64,000 bases of DNA from Oceanospirillum linum (GTDB taxonomy: Bacteria; Pseudomonadota; Gammaproteobacteria; Pseudomonadales; Halomonadaceae): contig NZ_MTSD02000001.1 in the NCBI RefSeq assembly GCF_001995095.2, forward strand, positions 434,001 to 498,000, read 5' to 3'. The notes below the pieces were generated by a model. It was not told the origin of the DNA, made no database searches, and was given only the letters and a program-made list of their open reading frames with translations. A program made the position numbers and the translations under genes. Positions 1-9,321 of the stretch are shown piece after piece; within the stretch, counting starts at the first letter, position 1, and each line of letters begins with the position of its first letter.

Positions 1-1
1 T

Positions 2-538
2 TTCTGTTTGATGCAGCACCCCGTCTCTGAGCTGGCAGGGCAACATCTCGTTATTGTCGGCTCGGGTGAGCTGGGTCGTAAAGTCGCTCAGCTGGCAAAG
101 GCCTTTGAGATGAAGGTCAGCTTCTCTGCACGGCCCGGAAACGAAGCTGACGATGGCAGAGAACCCCTCGCTCAGTTACTTCCGAAAGCCGATATCCTAT
201 CGCTGCACTGCCCCTTAACCGAAGCAACAAAAAATCTGATTGATGCCGGACTCCTGTCCCTGGCCAAGCCGGAACTTATGATCATCAATTGTGCCAGAGG
301 CGGTATTGTCAATGAAAAAGACGTGTTGGCCACCCTGAAAGCAGGTAAAATCGGTGGCTATGGTACAGATGTTCTAACTCAGGAACCTCCGGTCAACGGC
401 AATCCTCTTCTGGATGCTCTTCAGGAAAACCTAAACCTGATCATCACTCCGCATAATGCCTGGATTTCCCAGCATGCCCGACAGAATATTATCGATCAGA
501 CCACAAGATCGATCCAAACCTTTACCCAAACTCAGTGA
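2..538 (+). CDS. D-2-hydroxyacid dehydrogenase, C-terminal part (5' end outside window)
   Basis: NAD-dependent reductase or dehydrogenase of 2-keto/2-hydroxyacids, in the glycerate/phosphoglycerate dehydrogenase superfamily. The reading frame is open to the first bases of the window, so only about 178 residues of a roughly 310-residue protein are present. The visible part holds the nucleotide-binding Rossmann core (VGSGELGRKVA) and the three active-site regions: Arg in NCARGGIV, Glu in LTQEPP and His in TPHNAW. The substrate cannot be told from this part. It ends 15 bases before rsuA on the same strand, so the two may be cotranscribed. Confidence 0.85.
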   Translation, partial: FCLMQHPVSELAGQHLVIVGSGELGRKVAQLAKAFEMKVSFSARPGNEADDGREPLAQLLPKADILSLHCPLTEATKNLIDAGLLSLAKPELMIINCARGGIVNEKDVLATLKAGKIGGYGTDVLTQEPPVNGNPLLDALQENLNLIITPHNAWISQHARQNIIDQTTRSIQTFTQTQ

Positions 539-553
539 GTAACTAACTTAACT

Positions 554-1252
554 ATGCGTCTTGATAAGTTTATTTGTCACCACACAGGAATCTCACGCGC
601 CGAAGCCAAACGGGTTTTACGCCAGGGGATGGTCACCTTTGATGAACAGGTGGTGAAAGACCCTGGTTTCAAAGTCAGTAACGATATGGAAATTGAGCTG
701 AATGGCCAGATTCTCGGCGCGGTCAAACCACGTTATTTTATGCTCAACAAAATGGCAAACACACTGTGTTCTACCCTTGACGAGGAATATCCATCAGTAC
801 TTAGTGACATGGACCTCCCGCACACTAAAGGGCTTCACATTGCAGGGCGTTTGGATGTCGATACTACAGGCCTGGTGCTTATAACGGATGATGGCCAATG
901 GTCTCATCAGATCACATCACCCAAAAAAGCATGCATGAAACGCTATCGTGCATGGCTTGCAGAACCACTGGTGGCAGATGCCGAGCATCAGTTTACAAAA
1001 GGTGTCCAGCTGCATAATGAGCGTGAGTTAACCAAACCGGCCATTCTGGAGCGTATAACCGATACAGAAGTGTTATTGAGCATCAGCGAAGGGAAGTATC
1101 ACCAGGTTAAACGTATGTTCGCCGCTGTGGATAATAAGGTGATACAGCTGCACCGGGAGCAGATTGGTGCAATCTGCCTTGATCCGGAACTGAGTGAAGG
1201 AGAATGGAGAGAGCTGACTGACAACGAAATAAAAAGCGTCTGGTCAAAGTAG
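554..1252 (+). CDS. rsuA: 16S rRNA pseudouridine(516) synthase RsuA
   Basis: Isomerises a uridine (U516 in E. coli numbering) of 16S rRNA to pseudouridine during small-subunit assembly. The 232-residue length is typical. Residues 1-45 form an S4 RNA-binding domain (MRLDKFICHHTGISRAEAKR). The catalytic motif RLDVDTTG lies at about residues 99-106 with the nucleophilic Asp at 101. The C-terminal part contains the family motif GKYHQVKRM. The start ATG at 554 places the S4 motif at the N-terminus as in other family members. RsuA is favoured over the related RluE/RluB by length and overall similarity. Confidence 0.9.
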   Translation: MRLDKFICHHTGISRAEAKRVLRQGMVTFDEQVVKDPGFKVSNDMEIELNGQILGAVKPRYFMLNKMANTLCSTLDEEYPSVLSDMDLPHTKGLHIAGRLDVDTTGLVLITDDGQWSHQITSPKKACMKRYRAWLAEPLVADAEHQFTKGVQLHNERELTKPAILERITDTEVLLSISEGKYHQVKRMFAAVDNKVIQLHREQIGAICLDPELSEGEWRELTDNEIKSVWSK

Positions 1253-1283
1253 TTAACACACTCTACGTGGAAATTTCGCTATA

Positions 1284-1309
1284 GCAGAAGGTGGTCGCCC
1301 ACTTTCTGC
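1284..1309. terminator. Hairpin between convergent rsuA and patatin gene
   Basis: An 11-bp stem (GCAGAAGGTGG pairing with CCACTTTCTGC, one G-U pair) with a four-base loop sits in the 65-base gap between two convergent genes. There is no strong T-run on either side, so it may act as a weak bidirectional terminator or 3'-end stabiliser. Confidence 0.4.
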
Positions 1310-1317
1310 AAAGCTTA

Positions 1318-2256
1318 TCAGGCCTCATGCTCCTGTGGAATAACCACCTGTTGCTCTTGCTTGCAGTCATCAGACTTTAAAGCCTTCAGGCACTTCTCAG
1401 CCCGCTCGTAGCCAAGGTCAATCATCTCTGTAGCCCGGTTAAATTCCAATGTTCCACAGGCATTCCTGGCAATATCCACCACCAGATCCGGGGGATAAAC
1501 CGCCAGTTTCTGGCGGGCAAGAGTACTCTGCATCGCATCAAATGCCTGGTTAGCAACATCGTAGGCGGACCAGTCCCGCTCCTGTTTATCCGACTCCGTC
1601 CTTTGAAAGCCCTTAAAGAAGCGAGAGATTTTATTTTGCAGATCCGGGTTATCATTCTGTTCGATAGCAATCGATTGGCGCGGCATGGAAAACTCCTCCT
1701 GAACGGAAGCCCCCAGATTAACCGCAATTGTCAGATCAGTTTTATCACTAAACGTTGGAGCGATAGGCACCGGATTCAGGACACCGCCATCGATAAGTGT
1801 CAGGCCATCCAGCTGTACTGGTGTAAAAAATAGCGGCAAAGAAATTGATGCCCGAATCGCCTGAAAAAGAGATCCCGAATTGAGCCAGACCTCACGCTCT
1901 GCCTGAATGTCTGTTGCCACTGCGGTATAACATATCGGAAGCTCTTCAATCGTCTGATCACCCACAAGGTCCGTTAGGGTACTGATAATTTTGTCCCCTT
2001 TAATCAAACCTCCACGCCCCCAGGAAATATCCATCAGGGTGACCATATTTGCCTTCGTTATAGCCCGGACCCATGCTTCAAACTCATCCAACTTTCCAGC
2101 AGCATAAATCCCCCCCACCAAAGCCCCAATCGAACTGCCTGATACCGAAGCGATGGAAAAGCCATGCGCTTCAAGCCAGCGGATCACACCAATATGCGCA
2201 AGCCCTTTAGCACCACCACTACCTAAAACTAAGGACACTGTCTTTTTTGATTCCAT
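1318..2256 (-). CDS. Patatin-like phospholipase (RssA family)
   Basis: Predicted serine lipid acyl hydrolase of about 312 residues. It shows the patatin features: an oxyanion-hole loop GSGGAKG at residues 12-18, the nucleophile elbow GSSIG with Ser42, and the catalytic-dyad Asp in DGG at about residue 156. The start chosen is the ATG at 2256, with GAGG about 12 bases upstream. The frame is open 18 codons further, but that extension is hydrophobic without a recognisable processing site, and bacterial homologues begin just before the KKTVSLVLGSGGAKG block. The substrate is unknown. It is divergent from the HD-GYP gene. Confidence 0.82.
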   Translation of the reverse strand: MESKKTVSLVLGSGGAKGLAHIGVIRWLEAHGFSIASVSGSSIGALVGGIYAAGKLDEFEAWVRAITKANMVTLMDISWGRGGLIKGDKIISTLTDLVGDQTIEELPICYTAVATDIQAEREVWLNSGSLFQAIRASISLPLFFTPVQLDGLTLIDGGVLNPVPIAPTFSDKTDLTIAVNLGASVQEEFSMPRQSIAIEQNDNPDLQNKISRFFKGFQRTESDKQERDWSAYDVANQAFDAMQSTLARQKLAVYPPDLVVDIARNACGTLEFNRATEMIDLGYERAEKCLKALKSDDCKQEQQVVIPQEHEA

Positions 2257-2406
2257 AAACTCTACACGCCTCGAAATAATCACCACCACAAGCGATATGA
2301 ACATAAGCAAAATATATACCTTGGTCTATATTAGCTATTTATTAGTCCCCAAGTTCAATTCATACATTTAAAATTCATTTTTAACCAAAAACATAAGGAA
2401 ATAAGC

Positions 2407-5280
2407 ATGAAGCTTATCCGTCAGGGCATATCACTTCAGTGGTTGATAGGTGGAGCGATGTTCTGCGCCATGCTTCTGCTTAGTACTTTATTAGTTATTC
2501 AAAATTATCAAAACAACAAAAATGCGCTTCTTGTCGCCACAGCGGAATCCGCCAAACAGCTTAGCGACACCTTAAATGAAAAAGCCAAACGCTTAACAGG
2601 TCCAGCTCAAAGCGCCCTGCAAATTCTCAGTTACGACCCTCTTCTGACCGCTAAAACCCTTGAAGCCAGACAACAGCGTCTTCCGGTACTGTTTGAAACA
2701 CTTGACTCAAATGATGTACTGAGCGCCATTTATGCAGGATACAGCACCGGTGAATTTTTTCTGCTCAGGAAGCTAAATAACCAGGTCATGCTCAGAAAAT
2801 TTGACGCCCCTGAAAACACAGCCTTTCTGCTTCAGACGCTATCGCTGCGACCAGACGGCATAGGTCAAGGCATGAAAAAGATATGGTTCTTCTATGATAA
2901 AAACCAAAACCTTCTCAGCAAAATAAATAAACCTGACTACGAATACGACCCCAGAACACGCGACTGGTTTAACAGGGCCCTGGAAAGCGAAGACCAAATA
3001 CTAACCAGCCCTTATCTCTTTTTCAGTACCCGGGAAATCGGTATCACACTGGCAAAAAGAGGACACAATACTCAAAACACAATCGGTATGGATGCATCCG
3101 TCACTGATTTAGCCGCACAAATAGCGATGTTAAAACTGACATCCGGCAGTGAACTGGTAGCTGTTGATGAAAAAAACAATATTTTAGCCCACGCCGATAC
3201 AGAGAAGATGATTGTTCAGGAGGATAAATATTACCGAATGAACACGCTTGAGGAGCTGGAAAGCCCCGTACTCAGAATGATTTCGGAGGATAACCTGGCC
3301 GCCAATGAGCTCAAACGTTTTAACACAAAAGACCAGGAATGGTATGGGCTTTGGATTCCAATTACAGGCCTCAGTGAACAAAATATAAAAGTATTGTTAG
3401 CAATCCCTTCAAATGAGCTTTTAGCCAACGCCAAAGATATTATTTTAAACCAGACTCTGTGGACCATCGTCGTTATTCTTATGCTTCTGTTGCTGGGTTT
3501 ATATGGTGGTGCTCGTATCGGCCGGGCCTTCAGACAGCTTACAGAGCAGGTCAGGGCGCTATCCGGTTTTGATTTTAGCTCTCAGGTGCAGATTCGATCT
3601 GATATTAAAGAGGCAAAAGAGCTCAGTAGAGTTGTGGGTAATATGTCCCGCACGATTGATAGCTTCCAGGCCATTAGTCTCTGCCTCAATAGAGAAAATG
3701 ATCTGGAGAAAATGCTCGACGGAGTATTAGAGAACCTGGTCACAGCTACAGGCATGTCCACTGGGGCTATCTATCTCTACCAGCCGGAAAAGCATCACTT
3801 TTCCCTTACCAGCACCACCGTTGAAACCGGCTTCCCAGAAGTACTAACAGAACAGGGTCAGGACGACTCCAGTATCCTCCACCACACACTAGAGCAGCTT
3901 GAAACGCCGAAGAACAGTCTGGTTATCTCTCTCAGAAAACGGGATAACAGCCTAGAGGGGCTGCTCGTTATGCATTGGAAAAAAGCGCCGAAAAATAAAA
4001 AAGCCCTGATTCGTTTTGTTTCAGAATTAGCTGGCTCAGCAGCAGTCGCCATTGAGACGCGACGACTTATTGACGGTCAAAAAGAACTGATCGAGGGTAT
4101 TTTGCACTTACTTGCCGATGCCATTGATGCCAAATCTCCCTACACAAGTGGCCACTGTGAACGAGTGCCTCAACTGGCGCTACAGCTGATTGATACTCTC
4201 TCAGAGCAAACAGAAGGCCGTTTCGCAGACTTCAGCCTGTCCACTCAGGATAAAGAAGCCTTCCGTATTGCAGCATGGCTACATGATTGTGGGAAAATTC
4301 TAAGCCCAGAGCACGTCATTGATAAGGCCACACGACTGGAAACTATATTTAACCGCATACACGAAATCCGCACTCGCTTTGAAGTACTATGGCGGGATGC
4401 CGAAATTCACTATTGGCAGCAACGGGCTGCCGGTGAGCCGGAAGATGAACTTAAAATTGAACTTGAGCAGCGGCAACAGCAACTTCAGGCACAATTCTAT
4501 TTAATAGCTAAAGCAAATGAAGGTGCAGAATCCACATCGGCAGATGCAGCCGCTCAGATCCATGAAATCGGCGATCAAACATGGCTACGTCACTTTGATA
4601 ACACCCTAGGCCTTGCCCATGAGGAGCTCACACGCTTACTGAAAACGCCGCAGCCAACACTGCCAGCCAAAGAAAAACTACTGGAAGATAAGCCAGAACA
4701 TATTATGTCCTGGGATGAAAAGCGCCGCCCGCCAGTTGAAAGTAACAACCCTGATAATATCTGGGGCTTTGATATGCAGCTACCGGAATACTCCGTCAAT
4801 TTTGGCGAACGTTACAACCTGACCATACCTTTTGGCACCCTGACCAATGAAGAACGCTTTAAAATTAATGAGCATATCGTCCATACCATTATTATGCTGA
4901 GTACCCTGCCATTACCTGATCACCTTAAGCGAATTCCAGAAATAGCCGGCAACCACCATGAACGGACTGACGGCCAGGGCTACCCGAGAAAACTCCTGAG
5001 CCATGAGATGGCTCCGGAAGAGAAAGTGATGGCCGTGGCTGATATTTTTGAGGCACTGACCGCGTCTGACCGCCCCTACAAAAAGCCAAAAACCGTGAGC
5101 GAGTCACTAAGTATTATGGTCAATATGTCCCTTAACGGACACATTGACTCAGAGCTGCTCAGTACACTTTTGCAGGCTAAAAGCTTTTCCGGCTACGCCA
5201 ACGAGTTTCTCTCCGAGGAACAGAATGACAAAGTGGATTACCCGGCACTGATCGAACAGCTAAATACTCCACAGCCGTAA
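2407..5280 (+). CDS. Membrane-bound HD-GYP phosphodiesterase with Cache-like sensor, HAMP and GAF-like regions
   Basis: Probable cyclic-di-GMP phosphodiesterase of 957 residues. One transmembrane helix near residues 13-32 and another near 350-370 bracket an extracytoplasmic sensor with Cache-like features (YDPRTRDWF). A HAMP linker (about 372-425) and a GAF-like region (about 430-555) follow, then the HD-GYP output domain. Visible output motifs are the HD pair in LHDCGK (about residue 626), HHERTDGQGYP (about 850), and the later metal Asp in DIFEALTASDRPYK. The HD and HHE motifs are about 220 residues apart because of a long, Glu/Gln-rich insertion, much more than in minimal HD-GYP domains. 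The ligand is unknown. Confidence 0.85.
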   Translation: MKLIRQGISLQWLIGGAMFCAMLLLSTLLVIQNYQNNKNALLVATAESAKQLSDTLNEKAKRLTGPAQSALQILSYDPLLTAKTLEARQQRLPVLFETLDSNDVLSAIYAGYSTGEFFLLRKLNNQVMLRKFDAPENTAFLLQTLSLRPDGIGQGMKKIWFFYDKNQNLLSKINKPDYEYDPRTRDWFNRALESEDQILTSPYLFFSTREIGITLAKRGHNTQNTIGMDASVTDLAAQIAMLKLTSGSELVAVDEKNNILAHADTEKMIVQEDKYYRMNTLEELESPVLRMISEDNLAANELKRFNTKDQEWYGLWIPITGLSEQNIKVLLAIPSNELLANAKDIILNQTLWTIVVILMLLLLGLYGGARIGRAFRQLTEQVRALSGFDFSSQVQIRSDIKEAKELSRVVGNMSRTIDSFQAISLCLNRENDLEKMLDGVLENLVTATGMSTGAIYLYQPEKHHFSLTSTTVETGFPEVLTEQGQDDSSILHHTLEQLETPKNSLVISLRKRDNSLEGLLVMHWKKAPKNKKALIRFVSELAGSAAVAIETRRLIDGQKELIEGILHLLADAIDAKSPYTSGHCERVPQLALQLIDTLSEQTEGRFADFSLSTQDKEAFRIAAWLHDCGKILSPEHVIDKATRLETIFNRIHEIRTRFEVLWRDAEIHYWQQRAAGEPEDELKIELEQRQQQLQAQFYLIAKANEGAESTSADAAAQIHEIGDQTWLRHFDNTLGLAHEELTRLLKTPQPTLPAKEKLLEDKPEHIMSWDEKRRPPVESNNPDNIWGFDMQLPEYSVNFGERYNLTIPFGTLTNEERFKINEHIVHTIIMLSTLPLPDHLKRIPEIAGNHHERTDGQGYPRKLLSHEMAPEEKVMAVADIFEALTASDRPYKKPKTVSESLSIMVNMSLNGHIDSELLSTLLQAKSFSGYANEFLSEEQNDKVDYPALIEQLNTPQP

Positions 5281-5296
5281 CCTGTCTGACAGGTAT

Positions 5297-5326
5297 AAAA
5301 AAACCGCCACCCCAAATGGGTGGCGG
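5297..5326. terminator. Rho-independent terminator (best T-tract on minus strand)
   Basis: A perfect 9-bp GC-rich stem (CCGCCACCC/GGGTGGCGG, loop CAAAT) lies 24 bases after the HD-GYP stop. Seven A residues precede the stem, giving a T-run for minus-strand transcription from the small zinc-ribbon gene. It can probably serve both directions. Confidence 0.7.
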
Positions 5327-5586
5327 CTGTTGCACTAATAAGGAACCTTCATGAAAAACAGGCTTTGACAAACCTGCGTCTTGCTACGCTTATTGCAGAA
5401 GATTAGAAGCCGGAAAGCCGGAACAGTTCCTGAATATTTTGTTAACTCCGGTATTAATAATCGATCAAAACCCCCTTATTTATTATTTTTATTAATCCAC
5501 ACCACGCACATGCATATAGACTACGAAAAACCCTACTTTTTAAGCGCCGCTACTTTAGGGAGATTACAACACCGGTAACTGCTGTT

Positions 5587-5787
5587 TTAAAAAGGCTTAA
5601 TTTTTGTAAGTAACTTAAATTCATCCCAAATATTCAAAGGCTTCTTGATGGTAGCCGAGCTACACTCGGGACAGTTGTATTGAGGCATTTCCATTGGCGA
5701 TATGATCACATCAGACATTGGAGCAACCACCTGGCTCCATCTACAGTTTGGGCAGATGCGTTTATAAGGTTCCGGTTTCACAGGCAT
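5587..5787 (-). CDS. Small zinc-ribbon-like protein
   Basis: Unrecognised 66-residue protein. It has two CxxC pairs, CPNC near residue 13 and CPEC near residue 39, spaced as in zinc ribbons that bind one zinc through four cysteines. A good ribosome site (GAGGAG) precedes the ATG, which supports a real gene despite the small size. It diverges from the ATPase/Hsp70 cluster and shares a 230-base intergenic region with it, so it could be an associated regulator or an unrelated neighbour. No function is assigned. Confidence 0.6.
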   Translation of the reverse strand: MPVKPEPYKRICPNCRWSQVVAPMSDVIISPMEMPQYNCPECSSATIKKPLNIWDEFKLLTKIKPF

Positions 5788-5884
5788 AAGCTACTCCTCG
5801 TTTTGGTTGTTTTATCCGCAATAGTCGCTTCCCATTCCCAAGGCTAATCGCTTATGCGACACATGATGTCGTCCGGCGTTGTTA

Positions 5885-5941
5885 GTCTATGTCATAGACA
5901 GCCCGATGAACGTTGTCTATTACCACAAAGACAGAGTGTCT
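5885..5941. promoter_or_regulatory. Palindromes upstream of the ATPase/Hsp70 cluster (candidate operator)
   Basis: Two inverted repeats and a half site lie within 57 bases: GTCTATG-T-CATAGAC at 5885-5899, a GTCTAT half site at 5915-5920, and AGACA-GAG-TGTCT at 5929-5941. All share a GTCT/AGAC core. They sit 80-135 bases before the first gene of the cluster, where a repressor such as the cluster-encoded WYL protein could bind. The assignment to that regulator is inference. Confidence 0.4.
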
Positions 5942-6020
5942 GCATGGAGGGGGTATTACACAATATGGTATCGTAAATCCGCCGCCCCCTTTCAGATAGC
6001 CACCGTTTAAAGGAATGATA

Positions 6021-9000
6021 ATGGACTCCTCTTTAATAATAGAAAATAAAAATCAGGAACTAGAAAGAAGTATTCAAGATATCACTCAGTCTTGGGATAT
6101 GCCTGTTTTGAATAAACCACAAGTCAAACCTCTTATTCCTGCAGAGCAACTGGAGTATCGTTTTTTCCGTATTTCAGAAATCAGTGAAGATAAAGCTGAA
6201 GGGTACCGCCTTGCGATGGCTAATGTACTTTCAATTTTAAATGATTCTGCAGCATCGTTGGCGTACCTGCTGAATGGCACACCTGAAGGTATTGAGCTGT
6301 ATATTGGTGTTGTTAGCCAGGATTCAGCTATTACCTATGAAGCTTCCAAGCTACTTGAAGGCGCTCTAAAGGGTAATTTTCCTGGAGTACAGCTGGAAAA
6401 AGTCCAAGGAGACACGTCTTTCCAAGAGATGATGAGTCAAAGCCGTTATTTAGGTGTTGTTCAGGGTGTTCCTTCATTTAATGAGCAGGCGCAGGAAGCA
6501 AATCAAGAGGATGTACAGGGTGTTGAGCGTTTGGTGAACTCATTGACTGGAGGGTACTGGCAAATGTTGGTAATTGCAGAATCCGGCTCTGACGATGAGA
6601 TCAAAGAGATTCTGAACCAGGTTTATGATCTGTCCACCAATCTGTCTGAAATGGCCAAGCGCTCCATTCAAAAGACAGAGAATAAGGGTACGTCTACCAG
6701 TCGAACGGAGGGTACAACGGAAGGAGATAATACTGGCTGGAGTAACTCTAAAAATACAAATGAAAGTAAGTCTGAAAATGAAGGTTGGAGCCTAACCAAA
6801 AGTGAGAATATAGGGCAGAGTTCAGGTAGTTCAGAGACTACGAGTACATCCACAAATAAAGGCACCTCCTATTCCACTAATAGAGGCACTTCCTCCTCTA
6901 CTAATAAAGCTACCTCCGCCCCTGCTTCCGCCGGCAAAGGTACGTCTAACTCAATCAATAAGGGAAGCTCCAGCTCCACTACTGAAGGCAGCTCTATCTC
7001 TATCAATAAAGGCACTTCCACTTCTACCAATAAAAGCACCTCTACCAATAAAGGCACAACGGATGGAAAAACAGGTGGTAGTAGTACCAGTTTCTCAACA
7101 GGTGAGACCAAAAGTGAATCCGGCGGTAAAAATTGGTCCAATAATTCATCAGATATGGAAGGCACAAGTCACAGCCAAGGGATATCTTTTACCCAAGAAC
7201 GAGTTAATAAAAGTATTGAAGAGCTGCAAAAACATTTGAGTGAGCAGGTGATCGAGCGTTTTCGGCTTGGACGTAGCAAAGGTATGTTCCGTACCGCTGT
7301 GTATCTGAGTGCGCCAGATAAGCGCAGCTTCCAAATATTGAGAGAGAGCGTGCGTTCTATCTTTCAGGGTAGTCAGGCTACAGCTACCCCTTTGAAAGTC
7401 TTCAAACTGGCTGAAAATGTTCGTCAATTAGGTGATATTCTACAATTACATGTAATAATGCCTAGACAAGTTATCAGTAAAGCATCTTTGTTGGTTAATA
7501 GCATTCCAGCCCGTAAATCTGGGCAGCTGGATATGGCCACTTGGCTTAATACCAAGGAGCTCGCCCTGTACACGGGTATACCCACCAAAGAGTTACCGGG
7601 GATTGTACTGCGAAAAAGTGTTAATTTCGCCGTGAACACGCTACCGGTAAAAGATCTGGCACTCAGCATTGGCCATATTGTGCATCATGGTCGTCTGTTA
7701 AAAGCCAGCCCGCTGCAACTTAGTAAGCAGGATCTGAACAAACACGTTTTTGTTACCGGGGTAACCGGTTCCGGTAAAACCACAACCTGTATGCAGCTAC
7801 TGGAAAGCTCTGGCCTGCCTTTTATGGTAATTGAACCGGCCAAAACAGAGTACCGCGCCCTGCATGAACGTAATCTGAATGTAGAGTACTACCTGCCGGG
7901 TCGCGAAGAGATTACACCCTTCCGGCTGAACCCTTTTGAGCTGGTCCATCCCAGACAGAATCTGGCCGGGCATATCAGTGTGCTGACCTCAACCCTGACC
8001 ACTGTCTACCCGATGGAAGCCGCCATGCCGCAGCTGGTGGAAGAGGCGATTATTGCCGCCTATGTGGATAAAGGTTGGGACTTAAGCACCGGTGATAACC
8101 TCTTTTACGACAACCCCTGGGATGACTCCCTGCAAGGCTGCTGTTGGCCCACTTTCTCCGAGATGATCGCGCAACTGGATGACCTGATTAAATCCAAAGG
8201 TATGGGGCAGGAGTTTGAAGAGAAATACCGGGGCTCTCTGGTTGCCCGCCTGACCAACCTGACACAGGGCATCAAAGGTCAGATGCTTAATACCCGTCGA
8301 TCGATCAACTTTGATGCCCTGCTGGATAAGCGGGTGGTGATCGAGCTGGAAGAGCAGAAAAGCGAACAGGACAAAGCTCTGCTGATGGGGTTAATTGTCA
8401 CCCGTCTGGCCGAGTGTATGAAGCACCGTCATGCCAAAGATCCCGCGTTTCAGCACCTGACTCTGATTGAAGAGGCGCACCGTCTGCTGTCCAAACCGGA
8501 GCCCGGTGAGGCCGATGCCAAAAAGATGGGGGTAGAGATGTTTGCCAATATGTTGGCCGAGGTTCGTAAATACGGTGAAGGTCTGATTATTGCTGATCAG
8601 ATTCCCAATAAGCTAATCTCCGATGTATTAAAAAATACTCATACGAAAATTGTCCACCGCCTCTTTGCTGCCGATGACCGAAATGCCATCGGTGACACCA
8701 TGAATTTAAATGATGAACAGAAAGATTTTTTACCGCTACTCCAAGCCGGTGAAACTGTTGTTTACTGCGGTGGTTGGCATGCACCGGTTCGAGCTCAAAT
8801 TGAAGAACTAACGGAAACAGACGGCACTCCTCTGGCAGAGGACGCACTTAAGGTACTCGGTATGCGGCAAACCTGGCTGCAAAGAGAACAACTCTTCCCA
8901 CAACTGATGGCGACTGGCCTGGTGACCTCTGCGGAGCAACTGACAGAAGTGCAATATAAAGGCGGGCGTTTATTACGTTTGGCCTACCGTTGTGCAGCTG

Positions 9001-9290
9001 GCTTAACCGGTAAAAAAGTGGCTAAAGATACCGATAAGTTACTGGCCAACGTTAGAAAAGTCTTGGATAGCTTTTCAATACAGTTGGCACGGTTTAACCC
9101 ACAAAGTGATACCGAATCGGTTTATCAGTGTCTTGAAGCTTTACTGGAAGATAGCGTGTTGCAGAGTGTGCCAGATGGGGTTATCGCAACAGTATTAACG
9201 CTGCTAAGTGAGATTAACATAGAAGAAGCTTCTTTAAGCCGTGAACAGAAAACACAGATTAAAGATGATTTCTTAGTGCTTTTTAATTAA
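6021..9290 (+). CDS. HerA/FtsK-type P-loop ATPase with long Ser/Thr/Gly/Asn low-complexity linker
   Basis: First gene of the cluster, about 1,089 residues. The ATPase core is of the HerA/FtsK (DUF87-like) type: Walker A VTGSGKTTT near residue 583 and Walker B LTLIEEAHRLL near residue 814, followed by an EVRKYGEGLIIADQ segment resembling the sensor region of these motors. An N-terminal domain of about 220 residues, possibly for partner binding, is joined to the core by about 170 residues of repetitive STNKGTS-like sequence that is probably disordered. ATG at 6015 is only one base after AAAGGA; the in-frame ATG at 6021 has proper spacing and is preferred. Relatives are hexameric DNA or protein translocation motors. 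The actual substrate is unknown. Confidence 0.8.
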   Translation: MDSSLIIENKNQELERSIQDITQSWDMPVLNKPQVKPLIPAEQLEYRFFRISEISEDKAEGYRLAMANVLSILNDSAASLAYLLNGTPEGIELYIGVVSQDSAITYEASKLLEGALKGNFPGVQLEKVQGDTSFQEMMSQSRYLGVVQGVPSFNEQAQEANQEDVQGVERLVNSLTGGYWQMLVIAESGSDDEIKEILNQVYDLSTNLSEMAKRSIQKTENKGTSTSRTEGTTEGDNTGWSNSKNTNESKSENEGWSLTKSENIGQSSGSSETTSTSTNKGTSYSTNRGTSSSTNKATSAPASAGKGTSNSINKGSSSSTTEGSSISINKGTSTSTNKSTSTNKGTTDGKTGGSSTSFSTGETKSESGGKNWSNNSSDMEGTSHSQGISFTQERVNKSIEELQKHLSEQVIERFRLGRSKGMFRTAVYLSAPDKRSFQILRESVRSIFQGSQATATPLKVFKLAENVRQLGDILQLHVIMPRQVISKASLLVNSIPARKSGQLDMATWLNTKELALYTGIPTKELPGIVLRKSVNFAVNTLPVKDLALSIGHIVHHGRLLKASPLQLSKQDLNKHVFVTGVTGSGKTTTCMQLLESSGLPFMVIEPAKTEYRALHERNLNVEYYLPGREEITPFRLNPFELVHPRQNLAGHISVLTSTLTTVYPMEAAMPQLVEEAIIAAYVDKGWDLSTGDNLFYDNPWDDSLQGCCWPTFSEMIAQLDDLIKSKGMGQEFEEKYRGSLVARLTNLTQGIKGQMLNTRRSINFDALLDKRVVIELEEQKSEQDKALLMGLIVTRLAECMKHRHAKDPAFQHLTLIEEAHRLLSKPEPGEADAKKMGVEMFANMLAEVRKYGEGLIIADQIPNKLISDVLKNTHTKIVHRLFAADDRNAIGDTMNLNDEQKDFLPLLQAGETVVYCGGWHAPVRAQIEELTETDGTPLAEDALKVLGMRQTWLQREQLFPQLMATGLVTSAEQLTEVQYKGGRLLRLAYRCAAGLTGKKVAKDTDKLLANVRKVLDSFSIQLARFNPQSDTESVYQCLEALLEDSVLQSVPDGVIATVLTLLSEINIEEASLSREQKTQIKDDFLVLFN
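6690..7170 (+). repeat. Low-complexity repeat region inside the ATPase gene
   Basis: This in-frame stretch encodes imperfect reiterations of Gly-Thr-Ser and Thr-Asn-Lys motifs, densest between 6840 and 7060. Units are irregular (12-24 bases), unlike a CRISPR or a clean tandem array. The region is expected to vary in length between strains through slippage. Confidence 0.65.
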
Positions 9291-9321
9291 TTCAATAACT
9301 AATACATTTTAGGAGAATTAC

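Noticed and set aside
5381-5578. 65-codon open frame after the HD-GYP gene
   Set aside because: No ribosome site, no domain and unusual composition; lies in the terminator-flanked intergenic region.
6690-7170. Repeat region considered as a CRISPR array
   Set aside because: Units are short, irregular and in frame with the ATPase; no conserved repeat/spacer spacing and no cas genes.
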